From contig NZ_CP033040.1 in NCBI RefSeq assembly GCF_004293625.1, forward strand, positions 992,001-1,056,000: 64,000 bases of DNA. The letters run 5' to 3'. The translations under genes and the position numbers were made by a program. The DNA is from Thiomicrorhabdus indica (lineage in GTDB: Bacteria; Pseudomonadota; Gammaproteobacteria; Thiomicrospirales; Thiomicrospiraceae). The first letter of the stretch is position 1; every line of letters starts with the position of its first letter. Under the pieces are notes generated by a model that saw nothing but the letters and a program-made list of their open reading frames with translations, ran no database searches and had not been told where the DNA came from. Positions 8,318-16,708 of the stretch are shown here, piece by piece.

Positions 8318-8640
8318 TGACGTGTTAATTCAATGCGATTGACTGCCAATAATGGGTCTATATCTTTGGTCTCAATGACTTTAATGTTGTCGCTTTCCAA
8401 ACGTGCCTGCAATCCATCACCTAATCCTTGAGTTATAAACACATTAATCCCTGCCAAAGGATGATCGGGATAGCCGGAAATCGGGTAGCTGAATTCTCGA
8501 AGTAGTTGGTCTCGACTTAGTTTGATATGCGTTTGGCGAATGGTTTGATTTTTGTTGATTTCATAAATCAAATATCCAGGACATTTGCCAGCATGCCCGC
8601 AAATAGTTTTCCCATTCGCGCTTGTAACCGCAATTTTCAT
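8314..8640 (-). CDS. NifX/NifB-type iron-molybdenum cluster-binding domain protein
   Basis: 108 residues with the dinitrogenase cofactor-binding fold: MKIAVTSANGKTICGHAGKCPGYLIYEI at the start, and GINVFITQGLGDGLQARLES in the second half. Family members bind or carry metal clusters. No nif gene is in view, so a role in nitrogen fixation is not implied; stand-alone copies are widespread in non-diazotrophs. The two Cys (14 and 20) and His16 are candidate ligands. Confidence 0.8.
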   Translation of the reverse strand: MKIAVTSANGKTICGHAGKCPGYLIYEINKNQTIRQTHIKLSRDQLLREFSYPISGYPDHPLAGINVFITQGLGDGLQARLESDNIKVIETKDIDPLLAVNRIELTRH

Positions 8641-9106
8641 GCATTTTCCTTTATGTCAAATTTATTTTTCTCTATTCATTAAGGTTTTAACCGGCCGGTA
8701 TAAAGTCTGTGATTTAAAAAAATGTTATGAATAGATAATTGAAATTTATGGTTATTCTACGGCAAGCTAATGGAATTCACTCATGAATAAATCAATCGTT
8801 TCTCAAAAAAAAAATTTATAAGAGTACCTGCTTTTTAAAGGGTTATCACACAACGATGTTTTAATTGGAGATAGCTAAGTGTTTGATTTGTTTGTCTATA
8901 AAAGCGCATTAAATTTTTTAAGGGTATTTACAATCAATCAAAATAGATGGTTAAGGGTGCAACCAGTAAAGTGACATAGTTATAGAGTGGTTCGTATCAA
9001 AGCCGCAGAGGAAGGGAGTGTGGTCTTTTTTGTTTTATTTACGAGAGTTGTTAATCAATAAAATATGTGTATCGATTTTCCGGCCGGTAAATTCAGTCGG
9101 CATAAA
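8641..9106. other. Non-coding gap of about 470 bp
   Basis: It holds an exact iterated palindrome at 8690 and a variant at 9080, an A10 run near 8806, and otherwise AT-rich sequence. I see no convincing gene, tRNA or promoter. A 12-codon frame beginning near 8783 crosses the A10 run and has no other support. Confidence 0.6.
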
Positions 9107-9129
9107 AAAGCCAGCAAATTGCTGGCTTT
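9107..9129 (-). terminator. Terminator of the histone-like gene
   Basis: AAAGCCAGCA/TGCTGGCTTT hairpin; on the minus strand the stem is followed by T6. Confidence 0.8.
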
Positions 9130-9188
9130 GTGAGTCTGTTGACGTGTTTGTAACGTTCTACTGACTCTTTTTTATAAATCTGTCGAAA

Positions 9189-9389
9189 TTATGCAGATTT
9201 TTTAACCGCTTTTTTGGTTGCAGCTTTCATTTTCTTTTGGCTTGAAAGACCTTTCTTCGCCACTTTTTTAGTCGCTTTTTTAATTACAGAGGCAGCTTTT
9301 TTCTTTTTAAGGTCGTTTTTTTTAACCATTTTCATTGCTACTTTGGTCGCTGTTTTTTTGATTGCTTTTTTCTTAATTGCTTTTGCCAT
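9189..9389 (-). CDS. Lysine-rich histone H1-like protein
   Basis: 66 residues, of which I count 27 Lys, with most of the rest Ala, Val, Thr and Met. Repeated KKA, KKAT and KKV units resemble the C-terminal tail of eukaryotic H1 and bacterial AlgP/HC2-type proteins. It probably neutralises and compacts DNA as a nucleoid-associated protein; there is no globular domain. Followed on its own strand by a terminator and preceded by a perfect inverted repeat. The opposite strand is open here only because lysine codons read as Phe/Leu in reverse. Confidence 0.8.
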   Translation of the reverse strand: MAKAIKKKAIKKTATKVAMKMVKKNDLKKKKAASVIKKATKKVAKKGLSSQKKMKAATKKAVKKSA

Positions 9390-9441
9390 TTTAACTATTC
9401 CTAATGATTATTACTGAGTTGGTTTTATATATTTATTACGT

Positions 9442-9462
9442 TTAGTAATAAATTATTACTAA
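9442..9462. promoter_or_regulatory. Perfect inverted repeat upstream of the histone-like gene
   Basis: TTAGTAATAA and TTATTACTAA are perfect complements separated by one base. The repeat lies about 50 bp upstream of the gene start, in its likely promoter region. Further TTATTAC units occur at about 9408 and 9434. This arrangement suits a dimeric repressor or the protein's own binding site; it is also simply AT-rich DNA, so an operator role is inference. Confidence 0.4.
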
Positions 9463-9588
9463 CTATACGCATGAGGATTTTAGAAATCAAATTTTTTAAC
9501 AAATTAATTTAGGCGGACTTTTTGCAGTTTTTTGACCTTGCTATGCGATAATTAACGCGCAAAATTGTCGCAATCTTAGGGGGAGACG

Positions 9589-9879
9589 GTGACGTTTATC
9601 GAATTTAAAAAATACTTATTAGACGCGGAGATTAGTCTGCCTAAATTCAGCAAACTGATCAAGGTGAGTGAAAAAAACCTACAGTCCTATAAAAAGAAGG
9701 GTGAAGTACCAAACCCAATTGCTGTGGTGGCCGTTTGTTTTGTGGAGATGCATCGTCAGGGAATGGATTATAGACAAATTGTGGAAGCTTTGAACCTTCA
9801 GGCGAAAACTAAGAAAGGCGCAGGGTTTGCCAAGAAAAACAAGGAATTAAAAAGTGAGTTGGCTGATGTTAAGGTTTAA
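9589..9879 (+). CDS. Small protein with helix-turn-helix-like N-terminal half
   Basis: 96 residues from a GTG start preceded by AGGGGGAGAC, a strong ribosome binding site. The segment LPKFSKLIKVSEKNLQSYKK looks like a helix-turn-helix of the XRE/phage-repressor kind, and the Lys-rich tail could bind nucleic acid. Cytosolic; target unknown. It overlaps the next gene by 14 bp, so the two may be coupled. I do not recognise the family. Confidence 0.65.
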   Translation: MTFIEFKKYLLDAEISLPKFSKLIKVSEKNLQSYKKKGEVPNPIAVVAVCFVEMHRQGMDYRQIVEALNLQAKTKKGAGFAKKNKELKSELADVKV

Positions 9880-10165
9880 ACAGATTGTTTGGATTGTTTC
9901 CATCTATGTTGTCGGTTTGAATGCTGTTTTTGCACAAGCTTTACCGGCCGGTCATCATTGTGCAAAGCCGGAGAAACCAAAAGTATTCCAGTCACTTGAA
10001 GAGGTCGCCGAGTTTAATGAAGCACATGAGAAATATAAAACCTGCATTTTGGACTATATAGAAAGACATAAAGCGGCTTCACAACAACATTATCAGGCGG
10101 CGAGTTCTGCGATTGGTGAATGGAATCGATATGTCAGGGAGCAAACAAACCCCAGTGGGAGTTGA
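9866..10165 (+). CDS. Small exported protein of unknown function
   Basis: 99 residues from ATG 9866 (a GTG at 9854 is possible). The N-terminus FKQIVWIVSIYVVGLNAVFAQA is a Sec signal peptide. The mature part contains two Cys (in HHCAKPEKP and KTCILDY) that may form a disulfide, followed by a basic helical tail. Its start lies inside the preceding gene. An exact palindrome copy at 9943 encodes Pro-Ala-Gly at the signal peptide junction. Function unknown. Confidence 0.65.
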   Translation: MLRFKQIVWIVSIYVVGLNAVFAQALPAGHHCAKPEKPKVFQSLEEVAEFNEAHEKYKTCILDYIERHKAASQQHYQAASSAIGEWNRYVREQTNPSGS

Positions 10166-10336
10166 GGCTAATCAGTTCGATTTTTACAAAACAATTTTAA
10201 TAAGTGAATAAAAAATTCTTTTATTAGAAGCTAATACACTGTAAAAACGCTCGTTATAATAACCCACCGAAAACGCCCTTTTGGGCGACAATCAAAATAA
10301 AGCTATAAAATATATTACTTTTTGAAGGGTTATAGT

Positions 10337-10408
10337 ATGGAAAGAGTTATTATTCCAGGCGCATTGGTTTTTGCTAGCGTCCTTGTTTTCTCATTAATGA
10401 ACGTTTAA
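10337..10408 (+). CDS. 23-residue single-span membrane peptide
   Basis: Sequence starts MERVIIPGALVFASVL and ends FSLMNV: one hydrophobic helix. Support comes from a GAAGGG ribosome binding site 7 bp before the ATG, a TATAAT box at 10255-10260, a CGCCC-TTTT-GGGCG hairpin in the leader (10274-10287), and a clean terminator 19 bp after the stop. So it is a complete small transcription unit. Role unknown; such peptides often modulate membrane complexes or are stress-induced. Confidence 0.55.
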   Translation: MERVIIPGALVFASVLVFSLMNV

Positions 10409-10427
10409 TTTCGTTATTTGAAGAGTG

Positions 10428-10453
10428 AAAACCGGCTTAGATGCCGGTTTTTT
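10428..10453 (+). terminator. Terminator of the 23-residue peptide unit
   Basis: AAACCGGC and GCCGGTTT stem with a 6-nt loop, then a T tail. An exact iterated palindrome follows at 10477. Confidence 0.85.
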
Positions 10454-10652
10454 CGTTTCTTAATACTACCTTTTTTACCGGCCGGTATTTCCTCAAGATC
10501 ATTTCCATACTCATTTTCAATTCTCTTCACAACGATAAACACGATAAACGCTTTGGATTGCTCTCATGACAAGAGGTTTAATTTCTCAAATAAAATGGCA
10601 CGCCTGAGGTTGTGTCGTTTAATATTGAGACAAAGAATCTGGGAGCTTGATT

Positions 10653-13280
10653 ATGCATCAAAAAACCGATCGATTTGCCAAACAACCGATTGAATCGACC
10701 ATTCAAACATTACAGACCAATATTGATTCTGGGTTATCCAGTGACGATGTGCAATCTCGTCAAAAAAAATATGGTCTCAATGAAATTCTGGCACCAGAAG
10801 AAGGCGTGCTAAAGCGCTTCTTTAAACGTTTCTGGGGGCCGATTCCTTGGATGATTGAAATCGCAGCCATTTTGTCAGCGTTGGCCGATAAATGGGAAGA
10901 TTTCACAATTATTTTAGTGATGTTACTCGTGAATGCGCTGTTAGACTTTCTGCAAGAACATCGAGCTCTAAATGCATTGAAGGTTTTAAAAAATACGCTT
11001 GAAGCGCAATCCATGGTATTACGCGATGGCGTTTATCAACAAGTTGCCAGTAAATATCTGGTGCCAGGCGATATTATTGAGTTGAAGATGGGAGATCTTA
11101 TCCCTGCTGATGTTCAGTTGATTTCAGGGGATTATTTACTGATTGATGAGTCTGCATTAACGGGAGAATCCTTACCTGTTAGCAAACAAGCGACTGATGT
11201 TGCCTACGCCAATACACTTGTTCGGCAAGGCCAAATGCTTGCAGTTGTGCTTAATACCGGGGCGCAAACCCGTTTTCAATCAGTCGTTGCCTTGATTACT
11301 CGTGCTCAACATAAAGAAACCAGTCACTTCCAAAAGATGGTCATTCATATTGGCCACTTTCTAATTGCCCTGACATTGATTATGGCCAGTATTATTGTAC
11401 TGGTCTCCTTGAATCGCGGTGATCCATTAACTGAAATCTTACAATTTGTCTTAGTTCTTTCTGTTGCTTCGATACCGGTTGCGCTTCCTGCTGTTCTGTC
11501 CGTCACCATGGCCGTCGGAGCCATGAATTTGGCAAAACGCCAAGCCATCGTCTCTAAACTTACAGCCATTGAGGAGTTGGCTGGAGTAGATGTTTTTTGT
11601 TCAGATAAAACAGGGACTTTAACGCAAAATCGTATGCAAATATCAGAACCGATTGTGGCTGAGGGGTTCGATTTATTTTCATTAATGCAAAATGCCTTGG
11701 CCGCCTCTAAGCGCGAAAATAACGACCCGATTGAACTGCCATTATTTGAGTATGCGCAGCAAAATTTAGAGTCAACGGCATTTGAATTCAAGCAAACGCA
11801 TTTCACACCTTTTAATCCCAACGAAAAGTTTTCAACAGGCACTTATCACGTTGATGGTAACGGTGAGGCGCAAACTTTTACCGCTTTTAAAGGGGCGCCA
11901 CAGGTTATTTTTAAAATGTGCAATTTGACGCCAGAGGGTTATGCGCAAATGACGCAAAAAGTGAGCACTCTGGCTGCACAAGGTTATCGAACCTTAGCGG
12001 TGGCTCGTAAAGGCGAGTTGCAGATGGAGTTACTTGGATTATTGCCTTTTTATGATCCTCCACGAGAGGATTCGCAGCAAACGATTGAACAGATGATAGG
12101 ACATGGTGTTCAAGTCAAAATGATAACTGGCGACAATCTGGCAATAGCAGAAGAAATCGGCCGTTTATTAGGGTTGGAAGGCAAGGGATTACAAGCCTCT
12201 AAGCTAACGGGGGGAGGAGGTCAAACCTTACTTGAACTTGCGCAAGTATTAACTCAGGCGATTTATCAAAACCTTGATCAAGAGGTAACTCGCGTTGAAG
12301 CGAGCCGATTTGCGCAGAAGGTAATGGAACAAGTTACCCATCTTTATGATACTTCGGTCTTAGATCGTGAATTCATTTATCAACATGAATCAGCAATTGT
12401 ACAGCTAATAGAAGAAACCGAAATTTTTGCCGAGGTGATTCCTGAGGATAAATATAAAATTGTCTCGACCTTGCAGCAGGGCGGACACATGGTCGGTATG
12501 ACCGGCGATGGTGTCAATGATGCGCCAGCATTGAAAAAAGCCGATTGTGGAATCGCGGTGTCCGGCGCAACGGATGTTGCCAGAGCCTCCGCAGATATTA
12601 TTCTGACTCAACCGGGATTGTCGGTGATCAATGAGGCAATCGTACAATCTCGAGAAACCTTTAAACGAATGCAGACCTATGCGACGTTTCGAATTACAGA
12701 AACCATTCGTTTGATTTTGTTTATTACCCTAGCAGTGGTGATTTTTAATTTTTATCCCATTTCGGCGATTATGGTGATTTTATTGGCGTTGCTCAATGAT
12801 TTGCCGATTTTAGCAATCGCTTATGACAATGTACGCAGCAACGGCACACCGGTTCGTTGGAATATGAGGCGACTGTTGACTCTCTCCACCATCATTGGGA
12901 TTTCTGGAGTGGTTTCTTCTTTCTTATTGTTCTATATTTTAGAGATACAAGGTCTGCCTCAAGAAACGATTCAGAGTTTGATTTTTTTGAAGTTGCTTAT
13001 AGCGGGACATTTTACTCTCTGGATTCTGCGAAGTGATGGGTGGTTTTGGGAGCGCCCATTTCCATCGAAGTATCTGTTTTGGAGCATTGTGGGGACGCAG
13101 ATAGCCGGCACCCTTTTTGCCGTTTATGGCATCTTTATTGCACCTATTGGCTGGGAAATGGCCGGTTGGATTTGGTTGTATGCGACGGTTTGGATGTTCA
13201 TCAATGATGCCGTCAAAATAACCGCGGTAAAAGTTTTGAACCGCTATCAAAGAACTGATCTTAAAGGAATTCGCTTGTGA
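10653..13280 (+). CDS. P3A-type proton-pumping P-type ATPase
   Basis: 875 residues from ATG 10653, which has GGGAG upstream. It has the cation ATPase N-terminal domain, the actuator motif TGES (residues 170-173), the phosphorylated Asp in CSDKTGTLT (about D318), and the hinge TGDGVNDAPALKKADCGIAVSGATDVA, with about ten membrane segments. Sequence and length match the plasma-membrane H+-ATPase group (fungal/plant Pma1 type) found in some bacteria and archaea. It probably exports protons at the cost of ATP for pH homeostasis. Ion specificity is inferred from overall similarity. It overlaps serA by four bases. Confidence 0.9.
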   Translation: MHQKTDRFAKQPIESTIQTLQTNIDSGLSSDDVQSRQKKYGLNEILAPEEGVLKRFFKRFWGPIPWMIEIAAILSALADKWEDFTIILVMLLVNALLDFLQEHRALNALKVLKNTLEAQSMVLRDGVYQQVASKYLVPGDIIELKMGDLIPADVQLISGDYLLIDESALTGESLPVSKQATDVAYANTLVRQGQMLAVVLNTGAQTRFQSVVALITRAQHKETSHFQKMVIHIGHFLIALTLIMASIIVLVSLNRGDPLTEILQFVLVLSVASIPVALPAVLSVTMAVGAMNLAKRQAIVSKLTAIEELAGVDVFCSDKTGTLTQNRMQISEPIVAEGFDLFSLMQNALAASKRENNDPIELPLFEYAQQNLESTAFEFKQTHFTPFNPNEKFSTGTYHVDGNGEAQTFTAFKGAPQVIFKMCNLTPEGYAQMTQKVSTLAAQGYRTLAVARKGELQMELLGLLPFYDPPREDSQQTIEQMIGHGVQVKMITGDNLAIAEEIGRLLGLEGKGLQASKLTGGGGQTLLELAQVLTQAIYQNLDQEVTRVEASRFAQKVMEQVTHLYDTSVLDREFIYQHESAIVQLIEETEIFAEVIPEDKYKIVSTLQQGGHMVGMTGDGVNDAPALKKADCGIAVSGATDVARASADIILTQPGLSVINEAIVQSRETFKRMQTYATFRITETIRLILFITLAVVIFNFYPISAIMVILLALLNDLPILAIAYDNVRSNGTPVRWNMRRLLTLSTIIGISGVVSSFLLFYILEIQGLPQETIQSLIFLKLLIAGHFTLWILRSDGWFWERPFPSKYLFWSIVGTQIAGTLFAVYGIFIAPIGWEMAGWIWLYATVWMFINDAVKITAVKVLNRYQRTDLKGIRL

Positions 13281-14461
13281 AAATTTGCTTAATGAATCAT
13301 TTTTCGGACAAGATGCACCCTCAGTTGCAATCTCAGGGTTATGAGGTTGTTTCCGAGAATCAATGTGACTTGGCCAGTTCTGAGATTGAGGCGATTTTAC
13401 TCCGTTCAAAAAATCTTCACAATTTATCCTTGCCCAAAGGATTGTTGGCTGTAGCACGTGCTGGAGCTGGGGTAAATAATATCCCTGTCGAGCGGATGAG
13501 TGAACAAGGGATTGCGGTTTTTAATGCACCTGGAGCGAATGCCAATGCGGTAGCAGAGATGGTTTTGACTGCAATTCTAATGCAAGTTAGACATGTTGAA
13601 CCAGCGTTAGAGTTTACCGGCCGGTTAGATTCCCATTCGGAAAATTTAGCGCAACAGGTTGAGTCTGAAAAATCCCAGTTCCAAGGGCGAGAGTTACAAG
13701 GTTTAAAACTTGGGATTATTGGTTTAGGTGCGATTGGAGTTTTGCTTGCTAATAAAGCCGTCGCATTGGGAATGAAGGTTTTTGGTTTTGATCCACATAT
13801 TTCGGTTGAAAATGCATGGCGACTGTCTTCTGAAGTGATTCATAAATCCAGTTTGACGGCTTTGTTAAATGATTGTGAAGCGCTATCGATTCATGTGCCT
13901 TATATGGAAGCAACTCATCATCTATTGAATCAGGAAAAACTCGCTCTGTTACCGGCCGGTAGTTTTGTGTTGAATTTTTCCAGAGATGAAGTAGTCGACC
14001 GGCAAGCTGTTTTATCGGCTTTGGAAAAGGAACAATTAAGTGCTTATATTACAGATTTTCCTGAAAGTGCACTTTTGCAACATGACAAAGTTATGTGCTT
14101 CCCTCATATAGGTGCATCGACCAAAGAGGCGCAAGAAAATGCTTCCACACAAGTGATTCATTCATTGGATGCATTTTTAAAACGAGGTGAGATTCGTTAT
14201 TCAGTTAATTTACCAGAGTTACCGGCCGGTGAGATTCCAAACGGTTGCAGTCGACTGCTCGTAATTCACCAAAATAGGGTGGGGATGATTGCGCAAATTA
14301 CCGATTGTATCGAAGAGGCAGAAGAAAATATTATAGAAATGAATAACCGTTCAAGAGAAGCGCTTGCAGTGACTTTGATTGATTTACAGTCGGATAAAAA
14401 CCAAGAGTTGCTCTCGGAGGTTGAACGTTTAGAGGCGGTTTTATCGGTGCGCTACTGTTAA
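13277..14461 (+). CDS. serA: D-3-phosphoglycerate dehydrogenase-like
   Basis: 394 residues starting GTG within the ATPase stop (GTGA). It oxidises 3-phosphoglycerate to 3-phosphohydroxypyruvate with NAD+, the first step of serine synthesis. Visible are the substrate loop ARAGAGVNNIP (residues 59-69), the Rossmann motif GLGAIG (about 149-154), the catalytic His in HIGAS, and a C-terminal ACT domain (LLVIHQNRVGMIAQI). It carries three exact iterated palindromes (13616, 13951, 14221). Coupling to a proton ATPase is unusual. Confidence 0.85.
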   Translation: MKICLMNHFSDKMHPQLQSQGYEVVSENQCDLASSEIEAILLRSKNLHNLSLPKGLLAVARAGAGVNNIPVERMSEQGIAVFNAPGANANAVAEMVLTAILMQVRHVEPALEFTGRLDSHSENLAQQVESEKSQFQGRELQGLKLGIIGLGAIGVLLANKAVALGMKVFGFDPHISVENAWRLSSEVIHKSSLTALLNDCEALSIHVPYMEATHHLLNQEKLALLPAGSFVLNFSRDEVVDRQAVLSALEKEQLSAYITDFPESALLQHDKVMCFPHIGASTKEAQENASTQVIHSLDAFLKRGEIRYSVNLPELPAGEIPNGCSRLLVIHQNRVGMIAQITDCIEEAEENIIEMNNRSREALAVTLIDLQSDKNQELLSEVERLEAVLSVRYC

Positions 14462-14530
14462 GTTCTTGAAGCCGTTTTAGAAACGCTTTAAGTGTTTTTT
14501 ATAACGAAATGACTGACAAATTTTACCCAC

Positions 14531-14560
14531 AAAAAAACCCAGCTTGTGCTGGGTTTTTTT
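14531..14560. terminator. Bidirectional terminator between serA and the cytochrome operon
   Basis: A7-CCCAGC-TTGT-GCTGGG-T7: a T run follows the stem on both strands, serving both convergent units. Confidence 0.9.
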
Positions 14561-14578
14561 ATGACCGTTCTTAAAAAC

Positions 14579-14674
14579 TTAGTTTACAACGGTAATCGTA
14601 CTTAGCCACCACATGAGTGCGATGGAACCGAAAGTGAGGATGAGTCCCCAAACAATTGCTGTTTTTCCGTTCAT
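14579..14674 (-). CDS. 31-residue single-span membrane peptide, candidate small oxidase subunit
   Basis: It starts MNGKTAIVWGLILTFGS and continues IALMWWLSTITVVN: one transmembrane helix with a Trp pair at its outer end. The ATG overlaps the stop of the dihaem cytochrome gene as TAATG and has AGAGGAG 6-8 bp upstream, so it is very likely translated as the last gene of the operon. In known bd oxidases a peptide of about 30-40 residues (CydX/CydS type) is the small third subunit; the context suggests a comparable role, but I see no clear sequence identity. Confidence 0.7.
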   Translation of the reverse strand: MNGKTAIVWGLILTFGSIALMWWLSTITVVN

Positions 14675-15390
14675 TATTCCACTCCTCTAGGTTTGAGCTG
14701 TGCGTAGTAGTCAGCCAGCTGTTGGATCTCTTCATCGGTAAGATCCCTAGCAAACTGAGCCATACCTGACATCACATCATTGTGACGAGTACCGTCGCGA
14801 TAAGCTTCCATATGTCGAATAAACATACGTGGACTCAGGTTGGTGAGCGCAGGGGTTTCATTCATGCCGCCTTCACCATGAGCACCGTGACAAGAAGCGC
14901 AAGGCACAATCATACGTGAAGTATCACCCTTAGCCACTAAACGAACAATCTCAGGTGCGACATCGACTTCTTTTTCGATGTATTGCGCATAAGGTCGTTC
15001 TTGTGCTGCAAAATAAGCGGCCATGTCAGCAAGATCTTGGTCATTGTAAATTTTGACCAGGTTGACCATGACATCGGATTTGTGATCCACAATAAAGCGT
15101 CCAGACTGATAGTCTTTTAACATTTTGTAGGTGTAAGTCGCATTTTGTCCAGCCAGACTCGGCGTGGCTTGGGTTGGATTATTGCCACCGACACCGTGAC
15201 AGCTATAGCAATAACCGTCATTGGCTAGTTTTTCACCGCGAATAATATCGCCTTCTGGCATGTTGTTTTTCGCCTCAAGCCATTCAGACATTGTCCAAGG
15301 CTCAGAGTGCGGCATATTTGGGCTTGCCATGGCTGAACTCATTCCTAGAACACTTAAGCCAGTGGCGATTAATAAAGCCTTAATTTTCAT
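14674..15390 (-). CDS. Dihaem cytochrome c, c4-like, exported
   Basis: 238 residues with a Sec signal peptide (cleavage about residue 22, after AMA). Two haem c motifs are present: CYSCH (61-65) and CASCH (164-168), each in a class I-like domain, as in cytochrome c4 or dihaem FccA-like subunits. It is a periplasmic electron carrier. It follows the FCSD flavoprotein gene by 19 bp, so it probably receives electrons from sulfide oxidation and hands them to the bd-like complex or another oxidase. The order and partners are inferred from the operon. Confidence 0.85.
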   Translation of the reverse strand: MKIKALLIATGLSVLGMSSAMASPNMPHSEPWTMSEWLEAKNNMPEGDIIRGEKLANDGYCYSCHGVGGNNPTQATPSLAGQNATYTYKMLKDYQSGRFIVDHKSDVMVNLVKIYNDQDLADMAAYFAAQERPYAQYIEKEVDVAPEIVRLVAKGDTSRMIVPCASCHGAHGEGGMNETPALTNLSPRMFIRHMEAYRDGTRHNDVMSGMAQFARDLTDEEIQQLADYYAQLKPRGVE

Positions 15391-15409
15391 AAATCGACTC
15401 CTGTCCTAA

Positions 15410-16708
15410 TTATTCAAACATATCGCGACGGAAAGCACGTTGCCAGTTCATAGCAAGTGAAGCGCGAATATGGTGAAGTCCGTCATTGTCTAATTCAGTC
15501 GACTGATGACCGTACTGTTTAACGATTTTTCCATTTTGAACGCGGAAAGTATCCGTGATGGTCATACCGTAGTCTTCACCCGTTAGTGCCACACAGTTAT
15601 TGGTGTATAGCGGTTGAACCGGCGGTTTACCTGCAAATTCGTTGACAATCGATTGTGCAACGGCCTTTGAATGGTTAGATGCCAAATAGCCGGTTTTAAC
15701 CATTGGGCTAGACTCTGTAGTATCACCGACAACATAAACGTCTTTATCAACGACTGAGCGATAGTCAATTGGGTCAATCGGTACAAATGTTTGACCTTGG
15801 GTTAGGCCTGTGTCTTTCGTGAACTGAGCCGCTGAATGGTTTGGAATAATGTTGATGACATCTGCTTTAATTCGTTCACCATCAGCGGTCACCAATGCGT
15901 GGTTTCCAACATCAAGCTGAGTAACTTTTCCACCTTGTTCCATTGGAATCCATTCAACCATGGCGTCTTTGGTTCCGAAGCCACGACGCTTGGTCCAGTA
16001 GTCAATGTAATGCTTACGGAAAGTGAAACTGTTTTTAGAATCCAGAATCAATACTTTCGCTGTCGGGTTGTGGTGAGACAACCATTCGGCAATAAAACTG
16101 GCACGCTCATAAGGTGCCGGTGGGCAACGATATGGCATAGGAGGTGATGAAATCGCAACCACACCACCTTGCTTCATTGAGTGAATTTGCTCACGAAGTT
16201 TTAGAGTTTGTGGCCCCGCCTTCCAAGCGTGAGGAAAATCGCCATCTGCTAATTCTTTTGAATAACCTTCAACCGCCTCACAGTCATAAGAAGGGCCTGG
16301 AGAGACGATTAACTTGTCATATTTGATATAACCGTTTTGTGCCGTTTTGACTCGTTTACCTGTGTAATCGATATCCGTCGCTTTATCTTCAATCAGATTG
16401 ACCGCATAACGCTTTTTGAAAGCGTCATAAGTCATTGTCAGCTCATCAATTGAAACAAAGTCATTCAAGACTTCGTTTGAACCCGGACAGAAAACATATT
16501 CTTTATTCGGTTCGATAATGGTGATTTTGACATTCTTATCTAAGATTCGAAGATACTTAGCAGCGGAAACACCACCAACACCACCACCAACAATAACAAT
16601 ATGCGGCGCAGTTTTTGCAAAAGCCGCTTTTGATGCACCAAATAGCCCAGTTGTTAGGCCGGCTGCACCCATGTATTTAATTAATTCGCGGCGTGTAAAA
16701 TTACTCAT
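15410..16708 (-). CDS. fccB: Flavocytochrome c sulfide dehydrogenase flavoprotein subunit
   Basis: 432 residues. The N-terminus FTRRELIKYMGAAG is a twin-arginine export signal. FAD-binding GGGVGG (41-46) follows. The two cysteines forming the redox-active disulfide in FCSD are at MPYRCPPAPYERA (C195) and TNNCVALTGEDYG (C372). It oxidises sulfide to sulfur or polysulfide in the periplasm and passes electrons to a c-haem subunit. Its start overlaps the upstream monohaem cytochrome by eight bases, so this pair probably forms an FccAB-like enzyme. SoxF is the close alternative. Confidence 0.9.
   Translation of the reverse strand: MSNFTRRELIKYMGAAGLTTGLFGASKAAFAKTAPHIVIVGGGVGGVSAAKYLRILDKNVKITIIEPNKEYVFCPGSNEVLNDFVSIDELTMTYDAFKKRYAVNLIEDKATDIDYTGKRVKTAQNGYIKYDKLIVSPGPSYDCEAVEGYSKELADGDFPHAWKAGPQTLKLREQIHSMKQGGVVAISSPPMPYRCPPAPYERASFIAEWLSHHNPTAKVLILDSKNSFTFRKHYIDYWTKRRGFGTKDAMVEWIPMEQGGKVTQLDVGNHALVTADGERIKADVINIIPNHSAAQFTKDTGLTQGQTFVPIDPIDYRSVVDKDVYVVGDTTESSPMVKTGYLASNHSKAVAQSIVNEFAGKPPVQPLYTNNCVALTGEDYGMTITDTFRVQNGKIVKQYGHQSTELDNDGLHHIRASLAMNWQRAFRRDMFE

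Noticed and set aside
8314-8640. Evidence of nitrogen fixation from the NifX-like gene
   Set aside because: Stand-alone domains of this family are common in non-fixers and no other nif gene is seen.
8783-8821. 12-codon frame across an A10 run
   Set aside because: Low complexity, too short, no ribosome binding site.
9214-9417. Phe/Leu-rich frame opposite the histone-like gene
   Set aside because: It is the reverse reading of lysine and alanine codons of a well supported gene.
10418-10693. 91-codon frame before the P-type ATPase
   Set aside because: Begins in a terminator hairpin and overlaps the ATPase start in another frame.
11345-11842. 165-codon frame antisense to the P-type ATPase
   Set aside because: Lies wholly inside a strongly conserved gene and has no protein-like features.
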